NCBI RefSeq assembly: GCF_022259695.1
Contig: NZ_CP092099.1
Coordinates: forward strand, 1,844,471 to 1,908,470
Length of the DNA stretch: 64,000 nucleotides
Source: Flaviramulus sp. BrNp1-15
GTDB lineage: Bacteria > Bacteroidota > Bacteroidia > Flavobacteriales > Flavobacteriaceae
Direction: 5' to 3'
Part shown: positions 1 through 8,246 of the stretch, piece after piece
How the letters are laid out: each line of letters begins with the position of its first letter
Position numbering within the stretch: position 1 is the stretch's first letter
The notes under the pieces: generated by a model
The model's database searches: none
Told to the model about the DNA's origin: nothing
Seen by the model: the letters and a program-made list of their open reading frames with translations, nothing else
Made by a program: the position numbers and the translations under genes

Positions 1-290
1 GATGTAACGCCATCATATTTTCTTATTAAATCAATAAACTCGGTCATTGTTTTAATTTTTTCTTTTTTATGAATAGTCCATCCGTTAACATAAACAGCCT
101 TTAAAAACATTGGGAATTGTGCAATAAGCTGTAACGATTCTTGAGTGGATATAACATCTCTTAAGGCATGTAAGATTGCAGAAAGTATACGACCTGCTTT
201 CTCTCTATCATCGCCTAGGTTCATTTCTTTAGTATACTTCTTTAAAAAAGTATTCGCCTCTTTTGCAAATTGATTAAAGTTAAGTGCCAT
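1..290 (-). CDS. DUF2267 family protein (3' end cut by window edge)
   Basis: The reverse complement from the ATG at 288-290 reads open to the left edge, giving 96 residues of an incomplete protein that begins MALNFNQFAKEANTFLKKY. The stretch around residues 28-60 (DREKAGRILSAILHALRD, then a segment with LIAQFP) fits the DUF2267 pattern of regularly spaced Ala/Leu residues followed by a QLP-like turn. DUF2267 proteins are small, helical and of unknown function, and are often found near stress proteins. The gene is divergent from the universal stress operon and shares its regulatory region, where an FNR-type palindrome at 350-361 is suitably placed for this gene. The C-terminus is outside the window. 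Family assignment is from the pattern only. Confidence 0.7.
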   Translation of the reverse strand, partial: MALNFNQFAKEANTFLKKYTKEMNLGDDREKAGRILSAILHALRDVISTQESLQLIAQFPMFLKAVYVNGWTIHKKEKIKTMTEFIDLIRKYDGVT

Positions 291-349
291 AATAGTTTGC
301 TTTTTTTTTGTTTATGTATAAATATGCAAACAGATTTGGTTTTAGTAAA

Positions 350-361
350 TGATATATATCA
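350..361. promoter_or_regulatory. FNR/Crp-type palindrome, probably for the divergent DUF2267 gene
   Basis: TGATATATATCA is a perfect 12-bp palindrome with the FNR-family core TGATnnnnATCA. Read on the minus strand, a weak -7-like octamer (CATATTTA, 326-319) starts 29.5 bp from its centre, the same spacing seen for the three plus-strand sites. It may serve the DUF2267 gene while the site at 382-393 serves the stress-protein operon. Confidence 0.5.
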
Positions 362-381
362 GTGTAAACCAATTTTCAATC

Positions 382-393
382 TGATAAATATCA
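382..393 (+). promoter_or_regulatory. FNR/Crp-type operator of the universal stress operon
   Basis: TGATAAATATCA has perfect TGATA/TATCA arms and sits in the wider context CTGATAnnTATCATTG shared with the sites at 3015 and 7124. A -7-like element TAATTTTA (417-424, five of six defined positions of TAnnTTTG) begins 29.5 bp after its centre. This places the operator near -41, the usual position for a class II Crp/Fnr activator. Confidence 0.6.
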
Positions 394-441
394 TTGTTTC
401 TACAGGGTTTAGTATTTAATTTTAGACAAATACCTAAGGCT

Positions 442-1305
442 ATGAGAAAAATTTTAATTCCTACCGATTTCTCTAAAAATGCAATGAATGCACTTAAATA
501 TGCCGTTGAGTTGTTTAAGTATGAACGTAGCGAATTTTATATAATGCATGCGTATCAAGATGATATATATGCAGATGAATCTAAATTAAGTCAAGATAAT
601 TTAAAGACTGTTACAGCTTCTGTAAGTGAAGAATCTCAAAAAGAATTAGAAAAAACTGTAGAAGCTATAAAAGCCATTTCTCCAAACCCTAGACATACTT
701 TTAATATCATTTCTGCAAATAATTTACTCGTAGATGAGGCAGATAAAATTGTTGACGAGCAGAATATTGATGTTATTGTTATGGGAACCAAAGGAGAAAC
801 CGATGATAAAAAAGTAACTTTTGGTAGTTATACACTACAAGTTTTAAGATATGTGCAATGCCCAGTTTTAGCAATTCCAGCAGACTATAAATATACCCAA
901 CCTAAACACATTCTTTTCCCTACTAATTATTTAATACCCTATAAAAGACGCGAGTTAAAATTGCTTTGCGAAATGGCATCGCCATATAGAGCTGCAATAG
1001 ATATACTGTACATATCTAAAAGCGAAAAATTGTCAATGAGACAAAAGGATAACCAGAATTTTATAAAAGAAGAATTAAGCAAAAACACAATTAATTTTAA
1101 AATAGAAAAAAGTAACCAAGTAAGTAATAAGCAGATTATCAATTCTATATATGAATATATCAAAAAAAACCATGTTGATATGTTAGTTATGGTAAATACG
1201 AGACATTCATTTTTAGAAAATATTTTATTTCAATCAACTATTGATGAATTGAGCTTACATCTTGATATTCCCTTTTTGGCATTACAAAATATGAAACGTA
1301 ATTAG
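442..1305 (+). CDS. Universal stress protein, tandem UspA domains (1 of 4)
   Basis: This 287-residue protein starts at the ATG at 442. An in-frame start at 394 exists but would place coding sequence over the predicted promoter. The N-terminal domain opens with RKILIPTDFSKNAMNAL and carries the ATP-binding pattern G-x2-G-x9-G-S (MGTKGETDDKKVTFGS). The C-terminal domain keeps the fold signature (HILFPTNY) but replaces the nucleotide motif with NTRHSFLENILFQSTIDEL. UspA proteins act in the cytoplasm in stress and anoxia survival, and double-domain forms usually work as single-chain dimers. This is the first of four paralogues on one strand, preceded by an FNR-type site. The exact role is not deducible. 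Confidence 0.9.
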   Translation: MRKILIPTDFSKNAMNALKYAVELFKYERSEFYIMHAYQDDIYADESKLSQDNLKTVTASVSEESQKELEKTVEAIKAISPNPRHTFNIISANNLLVDEADKIVDEQNIDVIVMGTKGETDDKKVTFGSYTLQVLRYVQCPVLAIPADYKYTQPKHILFPTNYLIPYKRRELKLLCEMASPYRAAIDILYISKSEKLSMRQKDNQNFIKEELSKNTINFKIEKSNQVSNKQIINSIYEYIKKNHVDMLVMVNTRHSFLENILFQSTIDELSLHLDIPFLALQNMKRN

Positions 1306-1326
1306 TAAAATCTAAACTATATAGTC

Positions 1327-2178
1327 ATGAAAAATATTCTTCTTCCTACCGATTTTTCTGAAAATTCCTGGAATGCTATTGCATACGCTTTACAGCTTTT
1401 TAAGAATGAAACCTGTAAATTTTATTTGTTAAACACTTACACACCTGCAATTTATCATGTAGAATATGTATTGGTAGAACCAGCACAATTTGGTATGGTA
1501 GATGCTGTTAGGGAAAACTCTATAAAGGAATTAGACAATTTTAAAACACGTATAAAAAAGGAGTTTGACAATCCAAAACACACTATAGAAACCATGGCAG
1601 TTTTTAACACTTTAATTTCAGAAATTAAAGATATAGTTGAAGATAAATCAATTGACTATGTGGTTATGGGAACTAAAGGAGCTACAGGTGCTAAAGAAAT
1701 CTTATTTGGATCTAATACAGTACATGTATTTAAAAATGTTAAGTGCCCAATAATAGCTGTGCCAGATGGATTTGATTTTGAAAAACCACACGAAGTTTTA
1801 TTCCCAACAGATTACGAGGTAAGTTATAAATCTCACCATATAGATCCTATTATTGATATTATTTCACTTTACAATACCAGAGTTAACATATTGCATGTTT
1901 CTTATGGCTATGATTTATCTGAACAACAAGAAGAAAATAAGAACATACTAGAGGAATACTTTAAAAAAGTAGCACATTTATTTCACGATGTAAGCAACCA
2001 AACTGTAGAAGAAGGTATTACAAACTTTCAGTTAAAAGCACGAATTAATTTATTGGTTATGATTAATAATAAACATTCGTTTTTTGAAAACCTGTTTTTT
2101 AAATCTACTATAAATCAAATAGGATTTCATTTAAATGTTCCATTTTTAGTTATTCCAGCAAAACCTTATAAAACATAA
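1327..2178 (+). CDS. Universal stress protein, tandem UspA domains (2 of 4)
   Basis: A 283-residue protein starting MKNILLPTDFSENSWNAI, 21 bp after the previous gene and so in the same transcription unit. The N-terminal UspA domain has a complete ATP-binding motif (GTKGATGAKEILFGSNT). The C-terminal domain ends in the family-specific NNKHSFFENLFFKSTINQI and GFHLNVPFLVIP instead of a nucleotide motif. Similarity to its neighbours points to local gene duplication. Function is inferred from the family: cytoplasmic stress response, probably nucleotide-dependent. Confidence 0.9.
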   Translation: MKNILLPTDFSENSWNAIAYALQLFKNETCKFYLLNTYTPAIYHVEYVLVEPAQFGMVDAVRENSIKELDNFKTRIKKEFDNPKHTIETMAVFNTLISEIKDIVEDKSIDYVVMGTKGATGAKEILFGSNTVHVFKNVKCPIIAVPDGFDFEKPHEVLFPTDYEVSYKSHHIDPIIDIISLYNTRVNILHVSYGYDLSEQQEENKNILEEYFKKVAHLFHDVSNQTVEEGITNFQLKARINLLVMINNKHSFFENLFFKSTINQIGFHLNVPFLVIPAKPYKT

Positions 2179-2181
2179 ATC

Positions 2182-3012
2182 ATGCGAAGAAAAATTTTAT
2201 TACCCACCGATTTTTCAGATAACTCATGGAGTGCAGTAGTTTATGCGTTAAAACTCTTTAAGGATGAGTTTTGCACGTTTTATTTTATAAACTCTACAAC
2301 TATTAAAGTTTCAACATTGTCTAATCTTTCAAACAAGCTATTAAAAGCTATGGAAGAGGATGCCATGAGAGAATTGCTAGAATTAAAAGAGCTTGCAGAA
2401 ACATCTGATGCTAATTCAAATCATGATTTTCAAATCATTTTAAGTTCAGAAGAATTAAAAACTGCCGTTAAAAAAGCAGTTAATGAATGGGAGATAGATA
2501 TGGTTATTATGGGAACCAAAGGGGCAACAGGAGCAAAAGAGTTTTTCTTTGGTAGTAATACCATACGTATTATAAAAAGTTTAAAACTCTGTCCAGTTTT
2601 AATAATCCCAGAAGAATATGATTTTGTGACTCCAACGCAAATAGCATTTCCAACAGATTACAATCGTTTTTATAGCAATAAAGAGTTAAAGCCGTTAAAA
2701 GAATTGACAGATTTATATGATTCTAAAATTAGAATTATGCATATTAACACAGAAGAAGAACTTAATGATATTCAAGAATATAATTTAGAAGCTCTAAAGA
2801 GTTATTTAAGTGATTATGAATATACTCTTCATTGGATGCCAGACTATGCTAATAAAACTACCGAAATAAATGATTTTATTGAAGAGCTAGAAATAGACCT
2901 ACTTGCTATGGTAAATTATAAGCACAGTTTTATTGAAAAAATAATTAATGAACCGGTAATAAAAAAAATAGGATTTCACCCCAATGTTCCCTTTTTAGTT
3001 ATACCAGAATGA
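2182..3012 (+). CDS. Universal stress protein, tandem UspA domains (3 of 4)
   Basis: A 276-residue protein starting MRRKILLPTDFSDNSWSAV, only 3 bp after the previous stop, which suggests translational coupling. The first domain keeps the G-x2-G-x9-G-S nucleotide motif (GTKGATGAKEFFFGSNT). The second domain has the degenerate NYKHSFIEKIINEPVIKKI and GFHPNVPFLVIPE ending. It is the last gene before a new FNR-type site and promoter at 3015-3057, so the four paralogues form two transcription units of three and one. Confidence 0.9.
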   Translation: MRRKILLPTDFSDNSWSAVVYALKLFKDEFCTFYFINSTTIKVSTLSNLSNKLLKAMEEDAMRELLELKELAETSDANSNHDFQIILSSEELKTAVKKAVNEWEIDMVIMGTKGATGAKEFFFGSNTIRIIKSLKLCPVLIIPEEYDFVTPTQIAFPTDYNRFYSNKELKPLKELTDLYDSKIRIMHINTEEELNDIQEYNLEALKSYLSDYEYTLHWMPDYANKTTEINDFIEELEIDLLAMVNYKHSFIEKIINEPVIKKIGFHPNVPFLVIPE

Positions 3013-3014
3013 GC

Positions 3015-3026
3015 TGATATTTATCA
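3015..3026 (+). promoter_or_regulatory. FNR/Crp-type operator before the fourth stress-protein gene
   Basis: TGATATTTATCA has perfect TGATA/TATCA arms in the context CTGATAnnTATCATTG and begins 3 bp after the stop of the upstream gene. TAAATTTA at 3050-3057 (five of six defined positions of TAnnTTTG) starts 29.5 bp after the palindrome centre, the same geometry as at 382-393. Confidence 0.6.
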
Positions 3027-3082
3027 TTGCTGTCAAAGGTTTTTAAGTCTAAATTTATCTAATAACCTAAATAAATAATCTC

Positions 3083-3937
3083 ATGAGACGGAAAATATTA
3101 TTGCCTACAGATTTTTCTAAAAATGCGTGGCATGCGATAAGTTATGCATTAGAATTGTATAAGAAGGATCAATGCGATTTCTATGTTTTAAATGTGTTTT
3201 CTGCTACTAGCAATATTATAGACAGTTTGATAAATATGGAACCAGGAAGCGAACTATATGAAACTGCAAAATTAGATTCTGAAAACGGATTAGCAAAAAT
3301 ATTAGACATGCTCGCCTTTAAAGATAACGACAACCCTAAACATCATTTTGAAACTATTTCAACATTTAATAATGTGGTAGAAGCCATTAAAAATATAGTT
3401 GAAGAAAAAGATATTGAAATGATTATTATGGGTACTAAAGGTGAAACAGCTTCTAGATCAAAAGCTTTTGGTGGTGTTGCTATAGATGTTATGGAAAAAG
3501 TACGAAACTGTCCGGTAATAGTAGTTCCAGAACTAGCTAAGCACCATTTACCTAAAGAAATAGTTTTCCCAACTGGTTATAAAACAAATTTAAAAAGAAG
3601 GGAGCTTAATTATTTAATAGACTTAGCTAAAAAATGTGATGCTTCAATTAAGGTGTTACATGTGTCTGTTGAAGATAAGTTAAGTGATAAACAGTTAAAT
3701 AATAAAAAGCTTTTAGAAGAGTATTTTGAAGGTATAGATTATTCGTTTCACACTTTAAGTCATATGGATATTCCAACTGCTATTAATTGTTTTGTTGAAA
3801 GTAGAGACAGCGATATGGTAGCATTTATAAATAAAAAACATGCTTTTTTTGGAAGCATATTAACACATCCTTTAGTAAAAAATATAGGACGCAACTCTAA
3901 AGTGCCACTATTAGTAATGCACGATTTAAGAAATTAA
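3083..3937 (+). CDS. Universal stress protein, tandem UspA domains (4 of 4)
   Basis: A 284-residue protein starting MRRKILLPTDFSKNAWHAI, with the same two-domain layout as the three upstream paralogues. Its nucleotide motif is slightly altered: GTKGETASRSKAFGG ends in G-G where the others have G-S, so ATP binding may differ. The C-terminal domain has NKKHAFFGSILTHPLVKNI in the place of the paralogues' KHSF motif. It has its own FNR-type site and promoter and is followed after 5 bp by the small eRF1-like gene, so the two are probably co-transcribed. Confidence 0.88.
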   Translation: MRRKILLPTDFSKNAWHAISYALELYKKDQCDFYVLNVFSATSNIIDSLINMEPGSELYETAKLDSENGLAKILDMLAFKDNDNPKHHFETISTFNNVVEAIKNIVEEKDIEMIIMGTKGETASRSKAFGGVAIDVMEKVRNCPVIVVPELAKHHLPKEIVFPTGYKTNLKRRELNYLIDLAKKCDASIKVLHVSVEDKLSDKQLNNKKLLEEYFEGIDYSFHTLSHMDIPTAINCFVESRDSDMVAFINKKHAFFGSILTHPLVKNIGRNSKVPLLVMHDLRN

Positions 3938-3942
3938 AAACT

Positions 3943-4380
3943 ATGTTAAAAATTGATAATTTAATACAAATGAAAGCAGGTGTTTGGTTAGATAAGAGAA
4001 AAGCTATTGTTGTAACAATTTACAATGGAGAGGTTAGTTTAAATTCGATACTATCTACTGTGGAAGATTTTCATGTCCATGGCGGTTCGGGTTCGCGTTT
4101 AAAAGGCGGACCACAAGATGTTGTTCAAGACAGTAAGTATTTAGAACGCGAAAAACATCAACTTAAAAAATATTTTAATGATGTAATTTCTGAAATTAAA
4201 GACGCAAATTCCATAGTGATTTTTGGACCTGCAGAAACAGCTGAAAAATTACATAAAGAAATTACCAAGTATCATAAAAATTTAGAAGTTAAAATTAAAG
4301 ATGTTGTAAAAGCCGATAGTATGACCAAACGACAAGTAAAGGCATGGGTAAAGGCCTTTTTTAAAGAAAAACGATTGTAA
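3943..4380 (+). CDS. Small eRF1-domain/host-attachment-like protein
   Basis: A 145-residue soluble protein with no signal peptide. A central Gly-rich stretch (HGGSGSRLKGGPQD) is followed by a helical, Lys-rich half (YLEREKHQLKKYFNDVISEI, SIVIFGPAETAEKLHKEI). The core pattern of strand, 'FGPA' turn and helix, with a preceding GG-rich loop, resembles the eRF1 domain-3 / bacterial host-attachment-like proteins sometimes encoded near stress genes. This is a pattern impression, not a firm family call. It lies 5 bp after the fourth universal stress gene and is probably co-transcribed with it, so a role in stress-related translation or ribosome handling is only an inference. Confidence 0.5.
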   Translation: MLKIDNLIQMKAGVWLDKRKAIVVTIYNGEVSLNSILSTVEDFHVHGGSGSRLKGGPQDVVQDSKYLEREKHQLKKYFNDVISEIKDANSIVIFGPAETAEKLHKEITKYHKNLEVKIKDVVKADSMTKRQVKAWVKAFFKEKRL

Positions 4381-4430
4381 CTGTTCTTTAAATATTGTTT
4401 CAATTTGGTTTAATCATATAATTCTAATTT

Positions 4431-5273
4431 ATGGAAACCGATGCTATTGATATTATTAAATCTTCTGGCGAAAAAGCCAAATTTTCATTAAATAAATTAA
4501 AGGCATCTTTAAACCGTATTGGTGCAGACGAACAAACAGTTAATCAAATTATAGATAAAGTAAGAGACGAACTCTATCAAGGTATTTCAACCAAAGAAAT
4601 TTATAATAGGGCGTTTGCTTTACTTAAAAAAAAGAAAAGCTACTTAGCATCAAAATATAAACTCAAAAAGGCTATTTATGAGTTGGGACCAACAGGCTTT
4701 CCTTTTGAGCGTTTTGTAAGTGCTATTTTGAAATATTCAGGCTATAAAACCGAAGTCAATAAAACGTTACTTGGTAAATGCGTGACACATGAAATAGATG
4801 TTATTGCACATAAAAATAAAGAAACCAGCGTAATAGAGTGTAAATTTCATAGCGAAGAAGGTCTTAATTGTAATGTAAAGATTCCGCTTTATATAAATTC
4901 AAGGTATAATGATGTAAAAGCATTCTGGAATGCTAATCCTAAAAATGGAACTAAACTTACAAAAGGCTGGGTGGTAACAAACACGCGTTTCACACAAGAT
5001 GCCATGCAATACGGGAACTGTGTTAATTTATACTTGTTAAGTTGGGATTACCCCAAAAATGATGGTTTAAAAGATAGAATAGACCGCTTAGGATTATATC
5101 CAATAACAGTTTCTACTTTGCTCACAAACAGAGAAAAACAATTTTTATTAAGCAGAGATGTTGTGCTTTGTAGAGAATTAATTGGAGATGTTTTTTATTT
5201 AGATCATTTAGGGGTTTCAGAAGTAAGAAAAGAAAAAATCTTGAATGAAATAAAAATGTTATGCAATAAATAA
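4431..5273 (+). CDS. ATP-cone domain protein with Mrr-type PD-(D/E)XK nuclease domain
   Basis: A 280-residue protein. Residues 5-85 match an ATP-cone (IIKSSGEKAKFSLNKLKASL, then a helical part ending LASKYKLKKAI), the nucleotide-sensing domain of ribonucleotide reductases. Residues 90-200 look like a restriction-endonuclease fold: FERFVSAILKYSGY, then HEIDVIAHKN and VIECKFH give the D...E-x-K active-site pattern of Mrr-like enzymes. The pairing suggests DNA cleavage or binding gated by (d)ATP. No methylase or specificity gene is nearby, so a classical restriction system is unlikely. It lies in the FNR-associated stress cluster, 6 bp before the beta-CASP gene. Confidence 0.75.
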   Translation: METDAIDIIKSSGEKAKFSLNKLKASLNRIGADEQTVNQIIDKVRDELYQGISTKEIYNRAFALLKKKKSYLASKYKLKKAIYELGPTGFPFERFVSAILKYSGYKTEVNKTLLGKCVTHEIDVIAHKNKETSVIECKFHSEEGLNCNVKIPLYINSRYNDVKAFWNANPKNGTKLTKGWVVTNTRFTQDAMQYGNCVNLYLLSWDYPKNDGLKDRIDRLGLYPITVSTLLTNREKQFLLSRDVVLCRELIGDVFYLDHLGVSEVRKEKILNEIKMLCNK

Positions 5274-5278
5274 ATGCT

Positions 5279-6652
5279 ATGGAGAATTTTGTAAGACTAA
5301 ATTTTTTGGGTGCTTCGGGTGTAGTTACAGGTTCTAAATTTTTAATAGAAACCTCAGAACAAAACATACTCATAGATTGTGGTATGTTTCAGGGTTTAAA
5401 AGAATTAAGAGAGCTTAATTGGAGCGATTTACCAGTTAAAGTTGAAGCTATAGATGTGGTATTGCTTACACACGGACATTTAGATCACGTTGGATATTTA
5501 CCACGATTAATAAAACAAGGTTTTACAGGTAAAATTATAGGTACAGCACCAACATTGGCTATTGCAGAAATTATTTTAATCGATAGTGCAAAAATTCATG
5601 AAGAAGATGCTGAAAAAGCAAATAAAGAAAAATACTCACAACATGACCCTGCTTTACCATTTTATACAAAATTTGAAGCAGAAGAAACTGTAAAACAATT
5701 TCAAGTTGAAATGCCTGATAAATGGATTCCATTATCAGAGCATATATCATATAGATTTCAGTACAACGGACATATAATTGGAGCTACTTTTATTGAGCTA
5801 GATATAAACGGAAAAAGGTTTGTGTTTTCTGGAGATATTGGTAGACAAAATGATTATTTATTAGACGATCCTAAAAAACCAGAATGGGCAGATTATTTAT
5901 TTATTGAAAGCACCTATGGAAATAAGTTGCATCCCAATGAAGATGTAGAAGATATTTTATCTCAACTTATTAAAGAAACCATACATAACAAGGGAAACTT
6001 AATCATTCCTAGTTTTGCGGTAGAGCGTTTACAAACCCTTATGTATTTGCTTTGGAAGCTTTATAAAAAAAACAAAATACCAAACATCCCTATTTTTATA
6101 GATAGTCCTATGGGAAACAATGTTTTAGAGGTGTTTAAACGTTTTCCAAAATGGCACAAATTATCAGATTCAGATTATAACGCCATGTGTGATCACATAA
6201 ATATTATAGAATCTTATAAAGAAACTTGGGAAACTATTGATGATAAGCGCTCTAAAATAGTTATTGCCGGTAGTGGTATGGTAACAGGTGGTCGTGTGCT
6301 AACATATTTACAGCAGCTTATAGACGAGCCCACTACAACTGTATTGTTGGTTGGTTTTCAGGCAGAAGGAACAAGAGGCAGACTATTACAAGAAGGCGCT
6401 CATGAAATACGGTTTTTTGGTAAATATTATCCTGTAAAAGCTAAAATTACTAGTTTAGAAAGTTTATCTGCACATGCAGACCAAAATGATTTATTAAACT
6501 GGATGAGCAATATTAAAAATATTCCAGAAAAAGTGTTTTTAATTCATGGTGAGCCAACAGCTTTAGATGCGTTTCGGGTTAAAATAAAAGATACTTTTAA
6601 TTGGAATGTTGCTATACCTAAGTTAACAGATGTTGAAAAACTACTATTATAA
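5279..6652 (+). CDS. MBL-fold/beta-CASP RNA-processing exonuclease
   Basis: A 457-residue protein with the metallo-beta-lactamase motifs in order: THGHLDH (zinc ligands, about residues 62-68), a central His near GHIIGA, FSGDIGRQ and ESTYGN. The beta-CASP part follows (PSFAVERLQTLMYLL, FIDSPMG, GFQAEGTRGRLL) and then the C-terminal SLSAHADQNDL and LIHGEP motifs of the RNA-specificity (RMMBL) region. Such proteins are two-zinc RNA endo/exonucleases of the TTHA0252 type. The gene follows the ATP-cone nuclease gene after 6 bp and sits inside the stress-protein cluster, which fits remodelling of RNA under low oxygen. The substrate is unknown. Confidence 0.88.
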   Translation: MENFVRLNFLGASGVVTGSKFLIETSEQNILIDCGMFQGLKELRELNWSDLPVKVEAIDVVLLTHGHLDHVGYLPRLIKQGFTGKIIGTAPTLAIAEIILIDSAKIHEEDAEKANKEKYSQHDPALPFYTKFEAEETVKQFQVEMPDKWIPLSEHISYRFQYNGHIIGATFIELDINGKRFVFSGDIGRQNDYLLDDPKKPEWADYLFIESTYGNKLHPNEDVEDILSQLIKETIHNKGNLIIPSFAVERLQTLMYLLWKLYKKNKIPNIPIFIDSPMGNNVLEVFKRFPKWHKLSDSDYNAMCDHINIIESYKETWETIDDKRSKIVIAGSGMVTGGRVLTYLQQLIDEPTTTVLLVGFQAEGTRGRLLQEGAHEIRFFGKYYPVKAKITSLESLSAHADQNDLLNWMSNIKNIPEKVFLIHGEPTALDAFRVKIKDTFNWNVAIPKLTDVEKLLL

Positions 6653-6668
6653 CCTTAATACTATATCT

Positions 6669-7085
6669 ATGGAAGCACTTAAAACCTATAAAAGTTTCAA
6701 TAGTACTAAGTCTATTGAAGAGTTACAATACAATATATCGATTGATATTTCTAAAGTCGAAAATCTAATGGTCGAATTAGAATTTTATAAATTTTTAATT
6801 GAGAAACCTATTTTTAAGCCTCATGAAATGAACTTGTATGAAAAGCTTACTGGTTTTAAAAAAGAAATTAAAACCATAAAAGAAAAACGTACAAGTTTGT
6901 TGAACGATCTATATTCACATTCAAATAAAATTAGAAATAAAATAGAGTGTGAAGATCTAGCGTGCGATAATTTTTTTGTATCAGAACAAGATGATATAGA
7001 GTTAGAAACTTTCAATTTTTATAATACGCTATCAGAGTTTAAATTCAAGTTTTTTCAATATTTACAAAGCGTAATTATGGGTTAA
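6669..7085 (+). CDS. Hypothetical protein, helical
   Basis: A 138-residue protein starting MEALKTYKSF at 6669. An upstream in-frame start at 6630 would overlap the end of the beta-CASP gene. It is soluble and predicted mostly alpha-helical, with a coiled-coil-like heptad stretch at residues 55-90 (KEIKTIKEKRTSLLNDLYSH). No catalytic motif was recognised. It closes the transcription unit that began near 4431 and precedes the Hsp20 promoter. Proteins of this size and composition are common next to stress genes in Flavobacteriaceae, but I do not recognise a family. Confidence 0.7.
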   Translation: MEALKTYKSFNSTKSIEELQYNISIDISKVENLMVELEFYKFLIEKPIFKPHEMNLYEKLTGFKKEIKTIKEKRTSLLNDLYSHSNKIRNKIECEDLACDNFFVSEQDDIELETFNFYNTLSEFKFKFFQYLQSVIMG

Positions 7086-7123
7086 AAAAGGGGTTAATTG
7101 TATTTGCGTAAATACTTTTCAAC

Positions 7124-7135
7124 TGATATATATCA
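7124..7135 (+). promoter_or_regulatory. FNR/Crp-type operator of the hsp20 gene
   Basis: TGATATATATCA, a perfect palindrome in the context CTGATAnnTATCATTG. TATATTAG at 7159-7166 (five of six defined positions of TAnnTTTG) starts 29.5 bp after its centre, matching the geometry of the universal-stress promoters. This links the small heat-shock protein to the same regulator. Confidence 0.6.
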
Positions 7136-7200
7136 TTGTAAAATGCTACTTCTGTAAATATATTAGTGATGCAATAAGTTTAACTTAAACCCATAATATT

Positions 7201-7728
7201 ATGACTACATTAATGAAACGCAGAAAAAGAAATCGGTTATCTCCATTTGATAACAGATTATTAACTCCATGGAGCAACAGTTTGTTATCACCATGGCGTA
7301 GTAGATTATTCCCTTCTAATTTTGATGACTTTACGAATCTAACAAGATTTGATGATATTTTTAAAGATGATTTCTTTGAGGATGATAGTCTTTTACCAGC
7401 AATGAATGTAAAAGAACATGAAGAAGATTTTGAAATTGAGTTTGCAGCTCCAGGGTTTAATAAAAAAGACTTTGAAGTTACAATTGAAGAAAATGTGCTT
7501 CATCTTAGTGGCGAAAAAGAGGTAGAAGAAGAAGAAAAAGAAGATGACTATTCTCGTAAAGAATTTAGCTATAAATCTTTTAAAAGATCTATGATGTTAC
7601 CACCTTCAGTGGATTTAGATCAAGATATTAAAGCATCTTACAAAAATGGCATCTTAAAAGTAAAATTATTAAAAAAAGAAGAGGCTATAGTTCAACAACC
7701 TCCTAAAAAAGTTATTGAGGTTAATTAA
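7201..7728 (+). CDS. Hsp20/alpha-crystallin family small heat shock protein
   Basis: A 175-residue cytoplasmic chaperone. The N-terminal arm (residues 1-60) is rich in Arg, Phe and Pro. The alpha-crystallin domain runs from about residue 62 (MNVKEHEEDFEIEFAAPGF) through NVLHLSGEKEVEEEEK to the hallmark NGILKVKLLKKEE (A/G-x-L-x-V pattern). The dimer-stabilising segment SFKRSMMLPPSVD is present. ATP-independent holdases of this family bind unfolding proteins. Its promoter carries an FNR-type palindrome and a strong terminator follows, so it is probably monocistronic. Confidence 0.93.
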   Translation: MTTLMKRRKRNRLSPFDNRLLTPWSNSLLSPWRSRLFPSNFDDFTNLTRFDDIFKDDFFEDDSLLPAMNVKEHEEDFEIEFAAPGFNKKDFEVTIEENVLHLSGEKEVEEEEKEDDYSRKEFSYKSFKRSMMLPPSVDLDQDIKASYKNGILKVKLLKKEEAIVQQPPKKVIEVN

Positions 7729-7737
7729 TTTTTTTAT

Positions 7738-7780
7738 GCAGAAAGTAATATATCACCATACTATTACTTTCTGCTTTTTT
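7738..7780 (+). terminator. Rho-independent terminator after hsp20
   Basis: A perfect 13-bp stem (GCAGAAAGTAATA at 7738-7750 against 7762-7774) with an 11-nt loop is followed by six T residues (7775-7780). Confidence 0.85.
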
Positions 7781-7802
7781 AAACTTTTAAACTACTAGTA
7801 TC

Positions 7803-8246
7803 ATGAAAACTAAAAAGGTTAAAGTAAAATATGATGCATGGTTAAGTCCTGAGATTATGCATAATGCATCACGTAAGTGGTTGTCTGAATTAGAATTTGC
7901 CAAAGATGAGGAGTTGTTTTTTGATGATTTAGTAAAATCATACACACTTCAGCTTATAGATTCCAAACATTTTTCTGAAAGCAAAAAAATTGTAGATAGA
8001 TTAAGTAAAATACAAAAGGAAACAGAAAAGTTAATTGAGATTGTTAAAACCCATGAAGTAGATTTAAAAATTATGGTAGATGGTATAAACCAATTAGCAG
8101 AAGAAGACGCTTACAGAAAAGAACATGGAAAACTCATAATTATAATAAGTGAGTTTTTAGAAAAATACAGAACATTAAAAACAGAACTATTTACACTTGT
8201 AAAAGGTGTAATTAAGGAAGGCAAACAAAAACGTTTACTTCAATAA
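7803..8246 (+). CDS. Hypothetical helical protein
   Basis: A 147-residue soluble, charged protein (MKTKKVKVKYDAWLSPEIMH). Two long amphipathic helices with coiled-coil character are suggested at residues 55-85 (SESKKIVDRLSKIQKETEKL) and 115-140. There is no signal peptide or recognised catalytic motif. It stands between the hsp20 terminator and the lipoprotein pair. The family was not recognised. Its place in the cluster suggests a stress-associated role, which is inference only. Confidence 0.7.
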   Translation: MKTKKVKVKYDAWLSPEIMHNASRKWLSELEFAKDEELFFDDLVKSYTLQLIDSKHFSESKKIVDRLSKIQKETEKLIEIVKTHEVDLKIMVDGINQLAEEDAYRKEHGKLIIIISEFLEKYRTLKTELFTLVKGVIKEGKQKRLLQ

